Below the pieces are notes generated by a model. It was not told where the DNA came from. It did not search any database and saw nothing but the letters and a program-made list of their open reading frames with translations. DNA of 64,000 nucleotides from JAMXLO01 sp963850535 (GTDB taxonomy: Bacteria; Pseudomonadota; Alphaproteobacteria; Acetobacterales; Acetobacteraceae), in NCBI GenBank assembly GCA_963850535.1, contig CAWKMC010000020.1, positions 201,362-265,361 of the forward strand, read 5' to 3'. Of this stretch, positions 1 through 11,225 are shown piece by piece. The translations under genes were made by a program, and so were the position numbers. Numbering within the stretch: the first letter of the stretch is position 1; each line of letters begins with the position of its first letter.

Positions 1-834
1 GGCGAGTCGGGTTGCGGCAAGACCACCACCGCGCGGCTGCTGCTGCGGCTGGAAGAGCCCAGTGGCGGTACGGTGCGTTTTCTTGGCGATGATATCACTG
101 GACGACGCGGCCATGCCCTGCTGCCGTTCCGCGCGCGGGCACAGCTCGTGTTTCAGAACCCATTCGATGCGCTGAACCCGCGCTTCACCGTTCGTCGTGC
201 ACTCACCGAGCCGCTGCGGAATTTCGGCATCCCACGCACCGAGCACACCGAGCGCATCGACGCCGTGATGCAGCGTGTCCGCCTGCTTCCGGCGAAGGCG
301 TGGCTGGACCGACACCCGCACGAATTGTCGGGCGGACAATTGCAGCGCGTGGTCCTGGCGCGCGCGCTGCTGCCACACCCGCGGCTGATCGTGGCGGACG
401 AGCCGGTGTCGATGCTGGACGTTTCCGTGCGCGCCGGGATCCTCAATCTGCTGCGCGCAGCCCGCGACGAGCTCGGACTGGCGGCGATCTACATCAGCCA
501 TGACCTGGCGCTGATACGCTATGTCTGCGAGCGCACGCTGGTCATGTATCTCGGGCGTGTCGTGGAGGAGGGGGCGACCGCAGAACTGATCTCCAAGCCA
601 CTGCATCCGTATACACGTGCGCTGGTCGCCGCGGTGCCGGTGCCGCGGACGCAGCAGGATCGCGGCCCGCTGCCCATCCGCGGGAGTTTGGGTGATGCAC
701 CGGACGACGCTGTGGGCTGTGCCTTTCGCGCACGCTGTCCGCATGCATTTGAACGATGCGCTCTTGAGACCCCAGCTTTGCGCCAAGTCGCTGCCAACCG
801 TCTGGTCGCCTGCCACTTGCAGGATGCGACATAA
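1..834 (+). CDS. Oligopeptide/dipeptide ABC transporter ATP-binding protein (5' end cut off)
   Basis: The reading frame is open from base 1, so the gene starts outside the window. The first residues are the Walker A motif GESGCGKTT. The signature LSGGQLQRV and the Walker B LIVADEPVSMLD follow, with the switch His in YISHDLAL. The last 40 residues carry a Cys-containing segment (GCAFRARCPHAFERC) typical of the C-terminal extension of OppF/DppF-type ATPases, which energise peptide or nickel import through two permeases at the inner membrane. Only about 45 residues appear to be missing at the N-terminus. Its permeases and binding protein should lie upstream, outside the window. The substrate cannot be told from the ATPase. 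Confidence 0.93.
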   Translation, partial: GESGCGKTTTARLLLRLEEPSGGTVRFLGDDITGRRGHALLPFRARAQLVFQNPFDALNPRFTVRRALTEPLRNFGIPRTEHTERIDAVMQRVRLLPAKAWLDRHPHELSGGQLQRVVLARALLPHPRLIVADEPVSMLDVSVRAGILNLLRAARDELGLAAIYISHDLALIRYVCERTLVMYLGRVVEEGATAELISKPLHPYTRALVAAVPVPRTQQDRGPLPIRGSLGDAPDDAVGCAFRARCPHAFERCALETPALRQVAANRLVACHLQDAT

Positions 835-1031
835 CCTTTGAAAGGCCGCGGCCGGTAGCGTCGCGCCTTGTACGGCAGTCTCGCCTCCCTTCGCGGTTCT
901 GTGAGCAGGATCATAGCCGCGTTGGGACGCAAATCTCTAACTCAGTATCGCAGGAAAGCATCCGAGCATGGGCGATGAGAGCCTATGTGCCGGGCTTCTT
1001 ACCTGACAGCAATACAGAGGGAGACTTCACA

Positions 1032-2618
1032 ATGCGTATAATTCGAAAGCGGATAGCAATCTTGCGAAGAGCATTGCTTCCGGTCACGGCAGCAACGGCT
1101 ATTCTTGGGTGGGTCGCACCGGCATCAGCCTTTCATCTCAGCAATTCGGGAAACTGTCACCCGGGCGAAAAATGGGACGTCTCTCATCCGGTCAAGGTGC
1201 GGGTGCTGGATGACAGCGTTTCAGACTACGCCCGTTTGCGAGGTACGACGGCGAACGATGTGCGCCAGCGGATGGACCGGGACATCGACGCTGTGATCAA
1301 GCTGTACAACTCGGTTGCGGGCAGTCGCCTTGTTCTTGAGCGGGGCAATACCATCACGGGAGACAAGGATCTTCAGGACACCGGCAAAGATGACTTTAGC
1401 GATCAGACCATCGTTATCGGGTTCACCAATGGCACGTTCAATGGAACCACATCGGCTGAAGCCGGAACGAACCGTAATCCAGAGAAGTGCACGATAACGC
1501 GGGCGCATGTCCGCTTCCGCAAGAACGACGACGATAACAAGCGCCCCTTCGTATGGGTCTTTGGGCCACCGGACGATTACAAATGCAATGGCGATTGCCG
1601 CTCGTTCTCCACAAAGGAACAGCCGCAGCCTTCCGGAAATACGTCCGAGCGTTCCTTTCTGGCGATCTTGACCCACGAAATGGGCCATGCGGTCGGGTTG
1701 GAGCATCCTGACGACGACTACGCCATCATGGCACAGAACTCGCGCACCTGGTTCAGGGGACAAGGCGAAGTCCTGCATACCCAGTTGCTGCCAGACGATA
1801 CTTCCGCGATATTGGCGCTGTATAGCGGCTCGAACGATCGTGTTCCCCTGGACGTCTCGGTGACGAACACGTGGTATCAGTCGGATGCCGATCAATTCGC
1901 TACCGCTTGTGCCGCTCAAGGCGCTGCCGTCAACAAGGCATCCGACGCACTCGCTGCGGCGAGCGGGATTTCGCTTGCTCGCATGGTCTCGACGAACTCA
2001 TCAGGCGGCGGCTCACAGGATACGAATCAGAGCGGCAATGCCGACCTCGTGCAGGCACTCACGAATGCATCGCTCGCCCTCCAAGCCTGCAAGGACGATC
2101 TGAATGCAATGCAAATCAAGCATTGCCTTGTTTCGAGCCGAGCAGATGACTGGGTAAACTTGGTCGCGCACTCCAGGGGCGCGGTTGTGACGAAGTTATG
2201 CGGCGTCAATGGGAAACCTTCGGCTTTTCCCACGGTCTCCAACAAAGTCTGCCCGGGCAAGCAGGTTCAGCTTCGGTACACACTGAACAACCATACCAAG
2301 CTCCGTGAGGTGCTGGTTAAGGCGGAAGTCTGGTTCTCTTCCGACATGACGCTCAATACCACCGATGGCAACGACGTTCAGTCGCCGGACATTCGGGAAT
2401 CTACGCTGCCAGCCGCAAGCAGTAAGCCGGTCGGAAATGTCTTTCGCCTGCCCGCCAAGGTTCCGGCTGATGTCAAAGGCCAAACCTATGTGTTTGTCCG
2501 CGCCGTGCCGTATGAGCCCCAGACCGATGCGAGCCTGCTCGACACGGAATCTGATCAGATGAACAATGCTGTTATGACGCCTGACGTCGTCAAGGTGGAG
2601 GCGTCCGGCTGCAGCTAG
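1032..2618 (+). CDS. Secreted metzincin-type zinc metalloprotease with CARDB-like C-terminus
   Basis: The 528-residue product has a signal peptide: a basic start (MRIIRKR), a hydrophobic run and an APASA-type cleavage region near residue 35. At residues 215-225 it carries HEMGHAVGLEH, the HExxHxxGxxH zinc site of metzincins. A downstream methionine (IMAQNSRTW) suits the Met-turn, so it probably cleaves proteins outside the cytoplasm. The C-terminal 130 residues (VCPGKQVQLRYTLNN onward) look like a CARDB-type beta-sandwich. I chose the ATG at 1032 over one at 975 because AGAGGGAGA lies about 8 bases ahead and the signal peptide then starts properly. It stands alone, and its GC content looks lower than its neighbours', which may indicate transfer. 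A strong hairpin follows the stop. Confidence 0.85.
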   Translation: MRIIRKRIAILRRALLPVTAATAILGWVAPASAFHLSNSGNCHPGEKWDVSHPVKVRVLDDSVSDYARLRGTTANDVRQRMDRDIDAVIKLYNSVAGSRLVLERGNTITGDKDLQDTGKDDFSDQTIVIGFTNGTFNGTTSAEAGTNRNPEKCTITRAHVRFRKNDDDNKRPFVWVFGPPDDYKCNGDCRSFSTKEQPQPSGNTSERSFLAILTHEMGHAVGLEHPDDDYAIMAQNSRTWFRGQGEVLHTQLLPDDTSAILALYSGSNDRVPLDVSVTNTWYQSDADQFATACAAQGAAVNKASDALAAASGISLARMVSTNSSGGGSQDTNQSGNADLVQALTNASLALQACKDDLNAMQIKHCLVSSRADDWVNLVAHSRGAVVTKLCGVNGKPSAFPTVSNKVCPGKQVQLRYTLNNHTKLREVLVKAEVWFSSDMTLNTTDGNDVQSPDIRESTLPAASSKPVGNVFRLPAKVPADVKGQTYVFVRAVPYEPQTDASLLDTESDQMNNAVMTPDVVKVEASGCS

Positions 2619-2640
2619 CGAGCCTTCCGCGCGTTGTCCG

Positions 2641-2672
2641 AGCCGGGGTGCGGCGCAAGCCGTATCCCGGCT
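2641..2672 (+). terminator. 14-bp stem with GCAA tetraloop after the metalloprotease gene
   Basis: Bases 2641-2654 pair with 2659-2672 along their whole length, with two G-T wobbles, around a GCAA loop (GNRA type). The hairpin begins 22 bases after the protease stop codon. No T-run follows, so it may stabilise the mRNA 3' end or act as a non-canonical terminator rather than a classical intrinsic one. Confidence 0.5.
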
Positions 2673-2757
2673 ATCCATGACATACCGAGGCCGACTGTCT
2701 CTCGCCGACCCGGCGACACGAGGCTAGTTTGTTGTCACCTCGGAGGAGCCGGACATC

Positions 2758-3909
2758 ATGAAGATCACTGAGATTCGCGCCCATCCCATGTCGGTGCCAT
2801 ACGCTCAGCCACGCTGGACAGCGCATGAACGTATGGAGCGCGATCAGGTCGTGCTGGTAGAGGTGCGCACCGACCAGGGCCTGGTTGGTTTCGGCGAGAT
2901 CGCCGGAGGGCCGCAGAAACTGATCTGCGAACTTATCGCCACCTTCGCTGCAGTGATTGCGGGGCTGGACCCGCTGGGACATGACGAGATCTGGAAGAAG
3001 CTATTCTCACTGACGTCGCCACGGCCGGGCGGCATCGGTGGATGGGACGGCATGCCGGCACCGCTGCCACGCAGCCAGCGGCCGCAGATCATGGCAGCGA
3101 TCGGCGGCATCGACATCGCGCTCTGGGACCTCAAAGGCAAGGCGGTCGGACTGCCGGTGTTCCGCCTTCTCGGCGGCACGCGCACCGAAGTGTTCACCTA
3201 TGCGACCGGCGGCTATTACCTGGAGAACGAAAGACCCGAGGACTGCGCGGAGCAATACGCCCGCTTCGTCGCCGACGGCTACCGTGCGGTAAAGCTGAAG
3301 ACCGGCGCTTTGGCATTGGCCGACGAAGTCACGCGGGTGCGCGCGGTGCGCCAGACGATCGGGCCCGATGTGATGCTGATGCTGGATATGAATGCGCCGT
3401 ACGACGTTGCAGGCTGTATCCGCTTCGCGGCGGCCGTTGCGCCATATGACATTCTGTGGCTGGAGGAGCCGTTGCACTGGTATCTGCAGCCGGCGGATTA
3501 CGTGCGGCTTGCGGCGGCCTCGCCGATCCCGCTGGCCCATGGCGAGCGCGAATGGCACCGCTATACGGTGCGCGATTTCATCGACAGCGGTGCCATCCGC
3601 TATGTGCAATTCGATTCCACGCGTGCGGCGGGCTTCACCGAATCGCTGCGCATTGCGCACTACGCCGAGCAGAAGGGCGTGGTAATCGCGCCGCACTCGG
3701 CGCTGCACATCCACGCGCACCTGGCATCGGCGTTTGGCGACGCGGCTTTCGGTGCGGAATCGATCGGCGATCCAGACCGCCACCCGATCCATCATCACAT
3801 CCATCGCGGTGGCGCTGTCGTGAAGAACGGCATGGCGCAGCTGACCGAGGCACTGGGGTTTGGCATGGAGATCGACTGGGCCTGGGTGGAGAAGTATCGA
3901 TCTACGTAA
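2758..3909 (+). CDS. Mandelate racemase/muconate lactonizing enzyme family protein (enolase superfamily)
   Basis: At 383 residues this matches the usual length of acid-sugar dehydratases and related enolase-superfamily enzymes, which abstract the proton alpha to a carboxylate using Mg2+. The capping-domain start MKITEIRAHPM is typical. The barrel shows the KxK pair (K179, K181), metal ligands D210 (LMLDMNAP), E236 (LWLEEP) and E263 (HGERE), and H313 in APHSALHIH, where MR-subgroup enzymes keep their second base. The His suggests a dehydratase or racemase of a sugar acid; the exact substrate is unknown. The start has GGAGGAG about 9 bases upstream. Its stop is 4 bp from the stop of the convergent ammonia-lyase gene. 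Confidence 0.88.
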   Translation: MKITEIRAHPMSVPYAQPRWTAHERMERDQVVLVEVRTDQGLVGFGEIAGGPQKLICELIATFAAVIAGLDPLGHDEIWKKLFSLTSPRPGGIGGWDGMPAPLPRSQRPQIMAAIGGIDIALWDLKGKAVGLPVFRLLGGTRTEVFTYATGGYYLENERPEDCAEQYARFVADGYRAVKLKTGALALADEVTRVRAVRQTIGPDVMLMLDMNAPYDVAGCIRFAAAVAPYDILWLEEPLHWYLQPADYVRLAAASPIPLAHGEREWHRYTVRDFIDSGAIRYVQFDSTRAAGFTESLRIAHYAEQKGVVIAPHSALHIHAHLASAFGDAAFGAESIGDPDRHPIHHHIHRGGAVVKNGMAQLTEALGFGMEIDWAWVEKYRST

Positions 3910-3913
3910 CGCG

Positions 3914-5084
3914 TCAATTGGCCCCTATCCTCTCGGGATCGGTACCCACCAGACGCTCGTACAACACCGGATCAGTGGCACCCTCGGTGTTGAACGCGAG
4001 GATCCGACTTGAATGATCCACGCCGAGCGTTTCTCGCGCCGACCGATCGACCGTCACCAGCAGGCAGCCAGCGAGGCCAGCGACGCCGGACTCGCCACCC
4101 ACGATCCCGCACTGGGCAAGCAGCCGCATGCAGGCAATCGCGGCCTCATCGGGGATCGCCATGAAGGCCGTGGCCGCACGGTCCAGCACCTGCCACGCAA
4201 CGATACTCGGCTCACCGCAGGCGAGACCCGCCATCACCGTGTCGAGCTCCCCAGGCACAGCCGTCGGCCTGCCCAGTTCGGCGCTAGCCAACAGACAGGC
4301 GGCCCGATCTGGTTCCACAACGATGAGCACGGGCGCGGGATGAAAGCGCTCGCGCAACTGCACCGAGACCGCCGCGGCCACACCCCCGACCCCGGCCTGG
4401 ATAAAGACATGCGTCGGTGGTTCGCCCTGCCACTGATCAGCCGCCTCATCCGCCATCACGCGGTAGCCTTGCATGATCAGCCGCGGCACCTCGGTATAGC
4501 CGCTCCAGGATGTATCCGAGACCACAATCCATCCGTTCGCCTGCGCCTGACGCGCGGCCTCGCGCACCGCGTCATCATAGTTGCCGGCGACGCGACGCAC
4601 CTCTGCGCCATACTGCGCAATAGCATCAATACGTCCCTTGCTCACCGCTTCATGCACAAAGATCACGCAGCGGCAGTGAAAGCGCTGTGCACCCCAGGCG
4701 ACGGCCCGGCCATGATTGCCATCGGTGGCGCAGGTGACGACGATCGTTTGGGTGGCCTCACGATACTTGCCGCCGGCCAGCTCGGTTGATCGCACCTCCA
4801 CCGCCACGCTGCGCCGCGCCAGTTCCGTCGACAGCACTTCGGCAACCGCATAGGCGCCGCCCAGCGCTTTGAAGCTGCCCAGCCAAAATCGCCCGGCCTC
4901 GTCCTTCAGCCGAATGCAGGCTAACCCCGGCTTGTTCCGCCAGCGCGGGCAGGTCCCGTAACGGCGTCGGAGCATAGTCGCGCCATGAGGTGATCTCGTT
5001 CCTCGCGCGCACAAAGCCCGCAAGCGGCAGTGATCCCGCTGCTGCTGCGTCGAGGCGAGGATTGGCGAACAGGCGGAACGGCAT
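3914..5084 (-). CDS. dpaL: Diaminopropionate ammonia-lyase (frameshifted by one base)
   Basis: This PLP enzyme cleaves 2,3-diaminopropionate to pyruvate and ammonia. The family hallmark is a KDEAGRFWLGSFKALGGAY-type segment, with the PLP lysine in SFKALGG, followed by a glycine-rich phosphate loop and the ATDGNHGRAVAWGA region. The N-terminus (MPFRLFANPRL...APTPLRDLPALAEQAG) reads in a different frame from the rest. Removing one base from the four-C run at 4925-4928 joins the two into a single protein of 389 residues, close to family length. The start is ATG at 5084, with an alternative in-frame ATG at 5096. A longer frame opening at 5092 is not the real N-terminus. It is divergent from the molybdenum hydroxylase gene and convergent with the enolase-superfamily gene. 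Confidence 0.82.
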
Positions 5085-5216
5085 CGGACCAAGCATCGAG
5101 GGAACGCTGGCTCGCTTCACGGCGTGCTGCAACGGGGCGGGCCTTGCCTTCCCCGCCCCGCTGCGCGACCCTTGACGCCACCAGAGGCAGTCCAGATCAG
5201 CAGAGCGAGGGATACT

Positions 5217-7503
<2,287 letters not shown>

Positions 7504-7506
7504 TCG

Positions 7507-7767
7507 ATGAGCGATACGCCCGCGCGGGTCGTATTCACCACTGGCTTTTCACGCCGCTACACCGGCGGCGTGACGGAGTTCGCAGTGGCGGCCAAGACCC
7601 TGCGCGGGGTCATCCGCGAGATGGACAAGCAGTTTCCCGGTCTGGCGGAGACGCTGGAAGAGGAAACTACCGTCGCGATCGACGGCGAGTTGTACGAAAT
7701 CGACTTTCTCCGCCCCATCAAGCCTGGGGCGGAGGTGTTCTTCATTCCGAAGATTGAAGGCGGATAG
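7507..7767 (+). CDS. MoaD/ThiS-like sulfur-carrier protein
   Basis: The 86-residue protein has a beta-grasp-like pattern and ends exactly in Gly-Gly (KIEGG), the tail that is adenylated and thiocarboxylated in MoaD and ThiS proteins. The segment FLRPIKPGAEVFFIPKIEGG resembles the MoaD C-terminal strand (PGDEVAFIPPVSGG). It starts 3 bp after the molybdenum hydroxylase stop, so the two are surely cotranscribed. A role in supplying sulfur for the molybdenum cofactor, or modifying that enzyme, is a reasonable inference. The sulfur donor and the activating enzyme are not nearby. Confidence 0.8.
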   Translation: MSDTPARVVFTTGFSRRYTGGVTEFAVAAKTLRGVIREMDKQFPGLAETLEEETTVAIDGELYEIDFLRPIKPGAEVFFIPKIEGG

Positions 7768-7786
7768 GCCTGAGCGAGTTCATTGC

Positions 7787-9127
7787 ATGAGCCAGCCGCC
7801 CCAGCGTCGCCCCTATGCCTGCCGTATTCCTGCATTTGCGAGCGGCGGCAATTCGCCACTGCGGGTGCTGGAGGAATGCCTGGCCGAAATCGACAGGAGA
7901 GAGGCGGCGGTCGGCGCGTTCACCGTGATCGACGCGGTGGGGGCGCACGCAGCGGCGGAGGCCTCCGCCCAACGCTGGCAGGCAGGCAAGCCACTCTCGG
8001 CGATCGATGGCATGCCGGTCGGGGTCAAGGACATGATCGACACCGCCGACATGGTCACCGGGATGGGGTCGCCGCTGTTCGACGGCTACCGCCCATTGTT
8101 CGATGCGGCCAGCGTGCAGGGCTTGCGCGAGGCCGGCGCGGTTATCGTGGGAAAGACCGTCACGACGGAGTTCGCCTCATCGCATCCGCGCGGAACACGC
8201 AACCCTTGGGATACGACGCGCACTCCTGGCGGCAGCAGCAGCGGATCGGCAGCCGCCGTCGGCTGCGGCATGTTGTGTGGCGGCCTCGGCACGCAGGTCG
8301 TCGGTTCTATCCTGCGGCCCGCCGGGTTCTGCGGCGCGTACGGGTTCAAGCCTTCAGTTGGCGGGATCAACCGCGGCGGGAGCTTGGACTATCTCAGTCA
8401 GAGCGTCACCGGCACGATCGCAGCAAGCCTTGCGGACGCCTGGGCAATGGCCCGGGCGATTGCCGATCGGGTGGGCGGTGATCCAGGGTATCCTGGTCTG
8501 ACCGGTCCATTGACCCTCCCGCCACCGCACCGGCCAACGCGGCTGGCGCTGCTGCGCACGGCCGGTTGGCCGATCCTTACCGCGCTCGCGCGCGCCTCGC
8601 TTGAGTCGGCACTGGATCGGCTACGCGCCGCCGGCGTGGCCGTGCTGACCCCGGAGGAGTGCCCAGCACTCAGGGAGGTGGAGGCCGCGATCGCGGAGGC
8701 GCACCAGATCACGATGGGCATCAACGCCTGGGAGTGGCGTTGGCCGCTGGGCAGCTTTGTTGCGCGCGATGCCTCGCGGATGAGCCCCAGTTCTCTGGAG
8801 CGGCATGCTCGGTCGAACACGATGCGCCAATCGGAATACGCAGCCCTGCTTGCGCGACGCGAGGCGGCGCGTGACGCCTACGCGGCCCTGGCCGGGCAGG
8901 TCGATGCAGTGGTCAGTGTCACCGCGCCTGGGGCGGCACCAATCGGCTTGGAGACCACGGGCAATCCGATCTTTGTTGTGCCCGGTTCACTGCTTGGCGC
9001 GCCTGGTGTCACCTTGCCGGTACTGGACGATGGAGGCCTGCCGCTCGGACTGCAGGTGCTAGGTTTTCCGCAGCGCGATGCAGACCTCTTTGGGCTGGCA
9101 GGCTGGATCGACGACGCAGTGCGCTAG
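7787..9127 (+). CDS. Amidase signature family hydrolase
   Basis: The amidase signature fold hydrolyses amide bonds using a Ser-cisSer-Lys triad. All three parts are visible: the lysine in PVGVKDMIDTAD, the cis-serine in the glycine/serine-rich GGSSSGSAAAVG, and the nucleophile serine in LGTQVVGSILRPAGFCG. The length of 446 residues is normal for the family. I chose the ATG at 7787 (MSQPPQRRPY); an in-frame TTG at 7754 would overlap the preceding gene. It follows the MoaD-like gene by 19 bp and probably shares its transcript. It may release a carboxylate or ammonia from the amide product of this catabolic cluster, but the substrate is not evident. Confidence 0.88.
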   Translation: MSQPPQRRPYACRIPAFASGGNSPLRVLEECLAEIDRREAAVGAFTVIDAVGAHAAAEASAQRWQAGKPLSAIDGMPVGVKDMIDTADMVTGMGSPLFDGYRPLFDAASVQGLREAGAVIVGKTVTTEFASSHPRGTRNPWDTTRTPGGSSSGSAAAVGCGMLCGGLGTQVVGSILRPAGFCGAYGFKPSVGGINRGGSLDYLSQSVTGTIAASLADAWAMARAIADRVGGDPGYPGLTGPLTLPPPHRPTRLALLRTAGWPILTALARASLESALDRLRAAGVAVLTPEECPALREVEAAIAEAHQITMGINAWEWRWPLGSFVARDASRMSPSSLERHARSNTMRQSEYAALLARREAARDAYAALAGQVDAVVSVTAPGAAPIGLETTGNPIFVVPGSLLGAPGVTLPVLDDGGLPLGLQVLGFPQRDADLFGLAGWIDDAVR

Positions 9128-9166
9128 TGCAGAAGCGCCAGTACTGTCGCACCCAGTTTGAGAGGG

Positions 9167-9376
9167 CTACATAAACTTTACGCGTCCGTGGTCGGACTGG
9201 TGACTCCCAACTGGGACTTTCGCCTGCTCCACTACCACCGCGGCACCGCCGATGACGATCAGGACACAGACAGCCAATCGACTGAGCATCCTCGGCAGCG
9301 ACCGCCGCTTTGATGAAGGCAGACCTCCGTACCAGTAAGTCTCAAACCACCTGCGATCGATGTGGAAAGGGTGCAT
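9167..9376 (-). CDS. Small hypothetical membrane protein (69 aa)
   Basis: This short ORF starts MHPFHIDRRWFETYWYGGLP and is preceded by AGAGGGGGG, a very strong ribosome-binding site 4-6 bases before the ATG at 9376. The middle has a basic stretch (SSKRRSLPRML) followed by one hydrophobic segment (LAVCVLIVIGGAAVVV), suggesting a single-pass inner-membrane protein with its aromatic N-terminus in the cytoplasm. I do not recognise a family. The strong ribosome site and the orderly layout make it more than a random ORF. It is convergent with the amidase gene. Confidence 0.5.
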   Translation of the reverse strand: MHPFHIDRRWFETYWYGGLPSSKRRSLPRMLSRLAVCVLIVIGGAAVVVEQAKVPVGSHQSDHGRVKFM

Positions 9377-9616
9377 TCTGCCCCCCTCTAGCCTGGCGTG
9401 AATTCCAACTGCAGGACGATATCCGCCGGCAGCTGACACCAATATGAAGCTTTTCACATATAGATCGCGGTAGTGGGTCGCGAACCAACCAGGGGCGCTA
9501 TGACACGGCAAAGAAAGCCGCCAAAGACACGCTCTGCGGATGCGCAAATGGCGGCGCGTCGACCTACAGAAAACATCAAAGCCGCCCTTTCAGGCGGCCT
9601 TTATTTTCTGTTCACG
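9377..9616. other. Intergenic stretch upstream of the 69-aa ORF
   Basis: No convincing gene is visible here. The stretch would hold the promoter of the minus-strand 69-residue ORF, and it contains the hairpin at 9581-9598. Plus-strand frames through it have poor amino-acid composition and no clear ribosome-binding site. Confidence 0.4.
9581..9608. terminator. Rho-independent terminator hairpin
   Basis: GCCGCC (9581-9586) pairs with GGCGGC (9593-9598) around a CTTTCA loop, followed on the plus strand by CTTTATTTTC. Read on the minus strand it is preceded by AAAATAAAG and followed by a weaker T-rich stretch. It sits just after the minus-strand small ORF ending at 9617, so it may act for that gene. 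Confidence 0.7.
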
Positions 9617-9838
9617 TCAGCGAGAGCTGTCCAGATCGCTGAAGCGAGGCGCGACTGTCTGCAAGACGTGCCAACGCGACGCCTCTTGGGCGATGCGGCG
9701 TCGCTCTTGCGCCTCCTGTGCAACCTGAAGTTCGTGTAGCCGCCGGACGGCGGCATCCTCGTTCGGAAAGCAGCCGACTGGTCGGCGTTCACCATTCTCG
9801 TGAATGGCCTCGATCCAGTAGCTCCGACGGCGCGGCAT
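9617..9838 (-). CDS. Small hypothetical protein, charged and helical (73 aa)
   Basis: From the ATG at 9838 the product reads MPRRRSYWIEAIHENGERRP, then GCFPNEDAAVRRLHEL and a long Gln/Glu/Arg-rich helix (QVAQEAQERRRIAQEASRW). A second in-frame start lies at 9856. The first half looks like a small beta-hairpin fold with a WIEA/GERRPVG pattern, and the second half like an amphipathic helix. No family is recognised. A terminator-like hairpin 8-36 bases after the stop, and composition unlike that of random antisense frames, support it as a gene. Confidence 0.45.
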   Translation of the reverse strand: MPRRRSYWIEAIHENGERRPVGCFPNEDAAVRRLHELQVAQEAQERRRIAQEASRWHVLQTVAPRFSDLDSSR

Positions 9839-9984
9839 TATCGCATAGGCAACCATGCGTCACACTACGCACAGACCATGCCACGACTATGTTCGCAGCC
9901 ATGGCGCACATCACCCGTCTAACTCCGCGTCGTATCTGCAAATATCGCCATCGCCTGTCGCGTCGCAGCAGGCGATGGCACGTT

Positions 9985-10018
9985 CCAGTCACGTTAAATG
10001 GCCAGTCACGTTAAATGG
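9985..10018. repeat. Perfect tandem duplication of a 17-bp unit
   Basis: The 17-base unit CCAGTCACGTTAAATGG occurs twice head to tail, at 9985-10001 and 10002-10018, with no mismatch. It is in non-coding DNA between the small ORF and the VOC gene. Confidence 0.9.
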
Positions 10019-10080
10019 TAACAGCGACGTAGCTCGGCATTCCGCGCTGCGGCGCAGCGCCAAGCTCCGCAAGCCGACCT

Positions 10081-10464
10081 TCACCCACGCTGGATCAACT
10101 CGATCGACACCTCCTGCGGGGCAGTGAGGAATGCGATCCGAACGCCAGGCCGGATCGTCTTCGGTTCCATGGTGAACGGTACGCCTTTCGACTTAAGTTC
10201 CGCCACCGCCGTGTCGATGTCCGCCACCGTCAGGCCAAAGTGGTCCAGTCCCATGTATGGCGTCTGCGGCGACGGCGCGGTCGCGCCTGGGTCTGCCTTG
10301 GCGATGAAGATCTTCTGCCCAGTGAGATCGAGATCGTAGCGCGTCGACCCGTCGGCCTGCGGCGTTCTGATGATCTCGGCGCCGAGCTTGTCCTGGTACC
10401 AAGCGGCGGTCGCCGCCGGATCGGGGGAACGGAGATGGATATGTTCCCAGATGAACTTTGTCAT
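10081..10464 (-). CDS. VOC-superfamily (glyoxalase/dioxygenase-like) protein
   Basis: The 127-residue protein has the paired beta-alpha-beta-beta-beta layout of the vicinal oxygen chelate fold. The first half begins FIWEHIHLRSPDPAATAAWY and the second DHFGLTVADIDTAVAEL. Metal-ligand candidates are the first-strand His, the His of MGLDHFGLTV and the C-terminal Glu of VSIELIQ. The fold is seen in lyases, isomerases, dioxygenases and resistance proteins, so substrate and reaction cannot be fixed. The ATG at 10464 is preceded by GGGAGGAAG. It is divergent from aat. Confidence 0.85.
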   Translation of the reverse strand: MTKFIWEHIHLRSPDPAATAAWYQDKLGAEIIRTPQADGSTRYDLDLTGQKIFIAKADPGATAPSPQTPYMGLDHFGLTVADIDTAVAELKSKGVPFTMEPKTIRPGVRIAFLTAPQEVSIELIQRG

Positions 10465-10561
10465 GACTTCCTCCCGCGTGCAGATACCCCATTAATCAGC
10501 CAGATCAGTGGCCAGGCAAGTCTGGCCTTGCGAACCTCGCTTGGACCCCCAGAATATCCGC

Positions 10562-11221
10562 ATGTCCCGACGCACCGTTGAGATCACCACTGACCTCATG
10601 CTGCGGGCCTACCGGCACGGCCTGTTTCCGATGGCGGAAACCCGCAAGGGCGATCGGCTCTACTGGCTGGACCCCGAGAAGCGCGGCATCCTGCCGCTGG
10701 ATAGTTTCCACCTGCCGCGTCGTCTCGCTCGCACTGTGTTGTCGAGTGCCTTCGAGGTGACAGTCGATCAGGACTTCGCCGGCACGATCGCCGGCTGTGC
10801 CGAGCCCGCGCCGGGCCGCGTCGACACGTGGATCAACCCTCAGATCGAGCGCCTGTTTTCCGAACTGCACCGCCTCGGTCACGCTCACTCGGTGGAGAGC
10901 CGGCAGGACGGCCACCTGGTCGGCGGCCTTTACGGCGTCGCGATAGGCGGCGTGTTCTTTGGTGAAAGCATGTTCAGCGTCGCCCGCGACGCGTCAAAAG
11001 TAGCGCTGGTGCATCTCGTCGCTCGGTTGCGACTGGGTGGCTTCCGGTTGCTGGACACCCAGTTCGTCACCGGCCATCTCGCGCAGTTCGGCGCCGAGGA
11101 ACTGGCGCGGGAGGAATACAAGACGCGACTGACCCAGGCGCTGGCGGCGCCCGCGCAGTTCCCGACTGAACCCGAGCCAGCGACGCTCGAAGCCGAGATC
11201 CGTCGACTTGCTGCGGGGTGA
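10562..11221 (+). CDS. aat: Leucyl/phenylalanyl-tRNA--protein transferase
   Basis: This enzyme moves Leu or Phe from tRNA to N-terminal Arg or Lys of proteins, marking them for ClpSAP degradation. Family landmarks are ITTDLMLRAYRHGLFPMAE at the N-terminus, the WLDPEKRGILPLD segment, the TWINPQI motif, HSVE, and the central GGVFFGESMFS block followed by SKVALVHL and LLDTQF. At 219 residues it matches the family. I set the start at the ATG at 10562 (MSRRTVEITTD); an upstream in-frame codon at 10508 has no family support. It is probably monocistronic or coupled to the short ORF after it. Confidence 0.95.
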   Translation: MSRRTVEITTDLMLRAYRHGLFPMAETRKGDRLYWLDPEKRGILPLDSFHLPRRLARTVLSSAFEVTVDQDFAGTIAGCAEPAPGRVDTWINPQIERLFSELHRLGHAHSVESRQDGHLVGGLYGVAIGGVFFGESMFSVARDASKVALVHLVARLRLGGFRLLDTQFVTGHLAQFGAEELAREEYKTRLTQALAAPAQFPTEPEPATLEAEIRRLAAG

Positions 11222-11225
11222 GCCG

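Noticed and set aside
4013..4789. 258-codon plus-strand frame inside dpaL
   Set aside because: It is Arg/His-rich, antisense to the DpaL catalytic domain and has no ribosome site.
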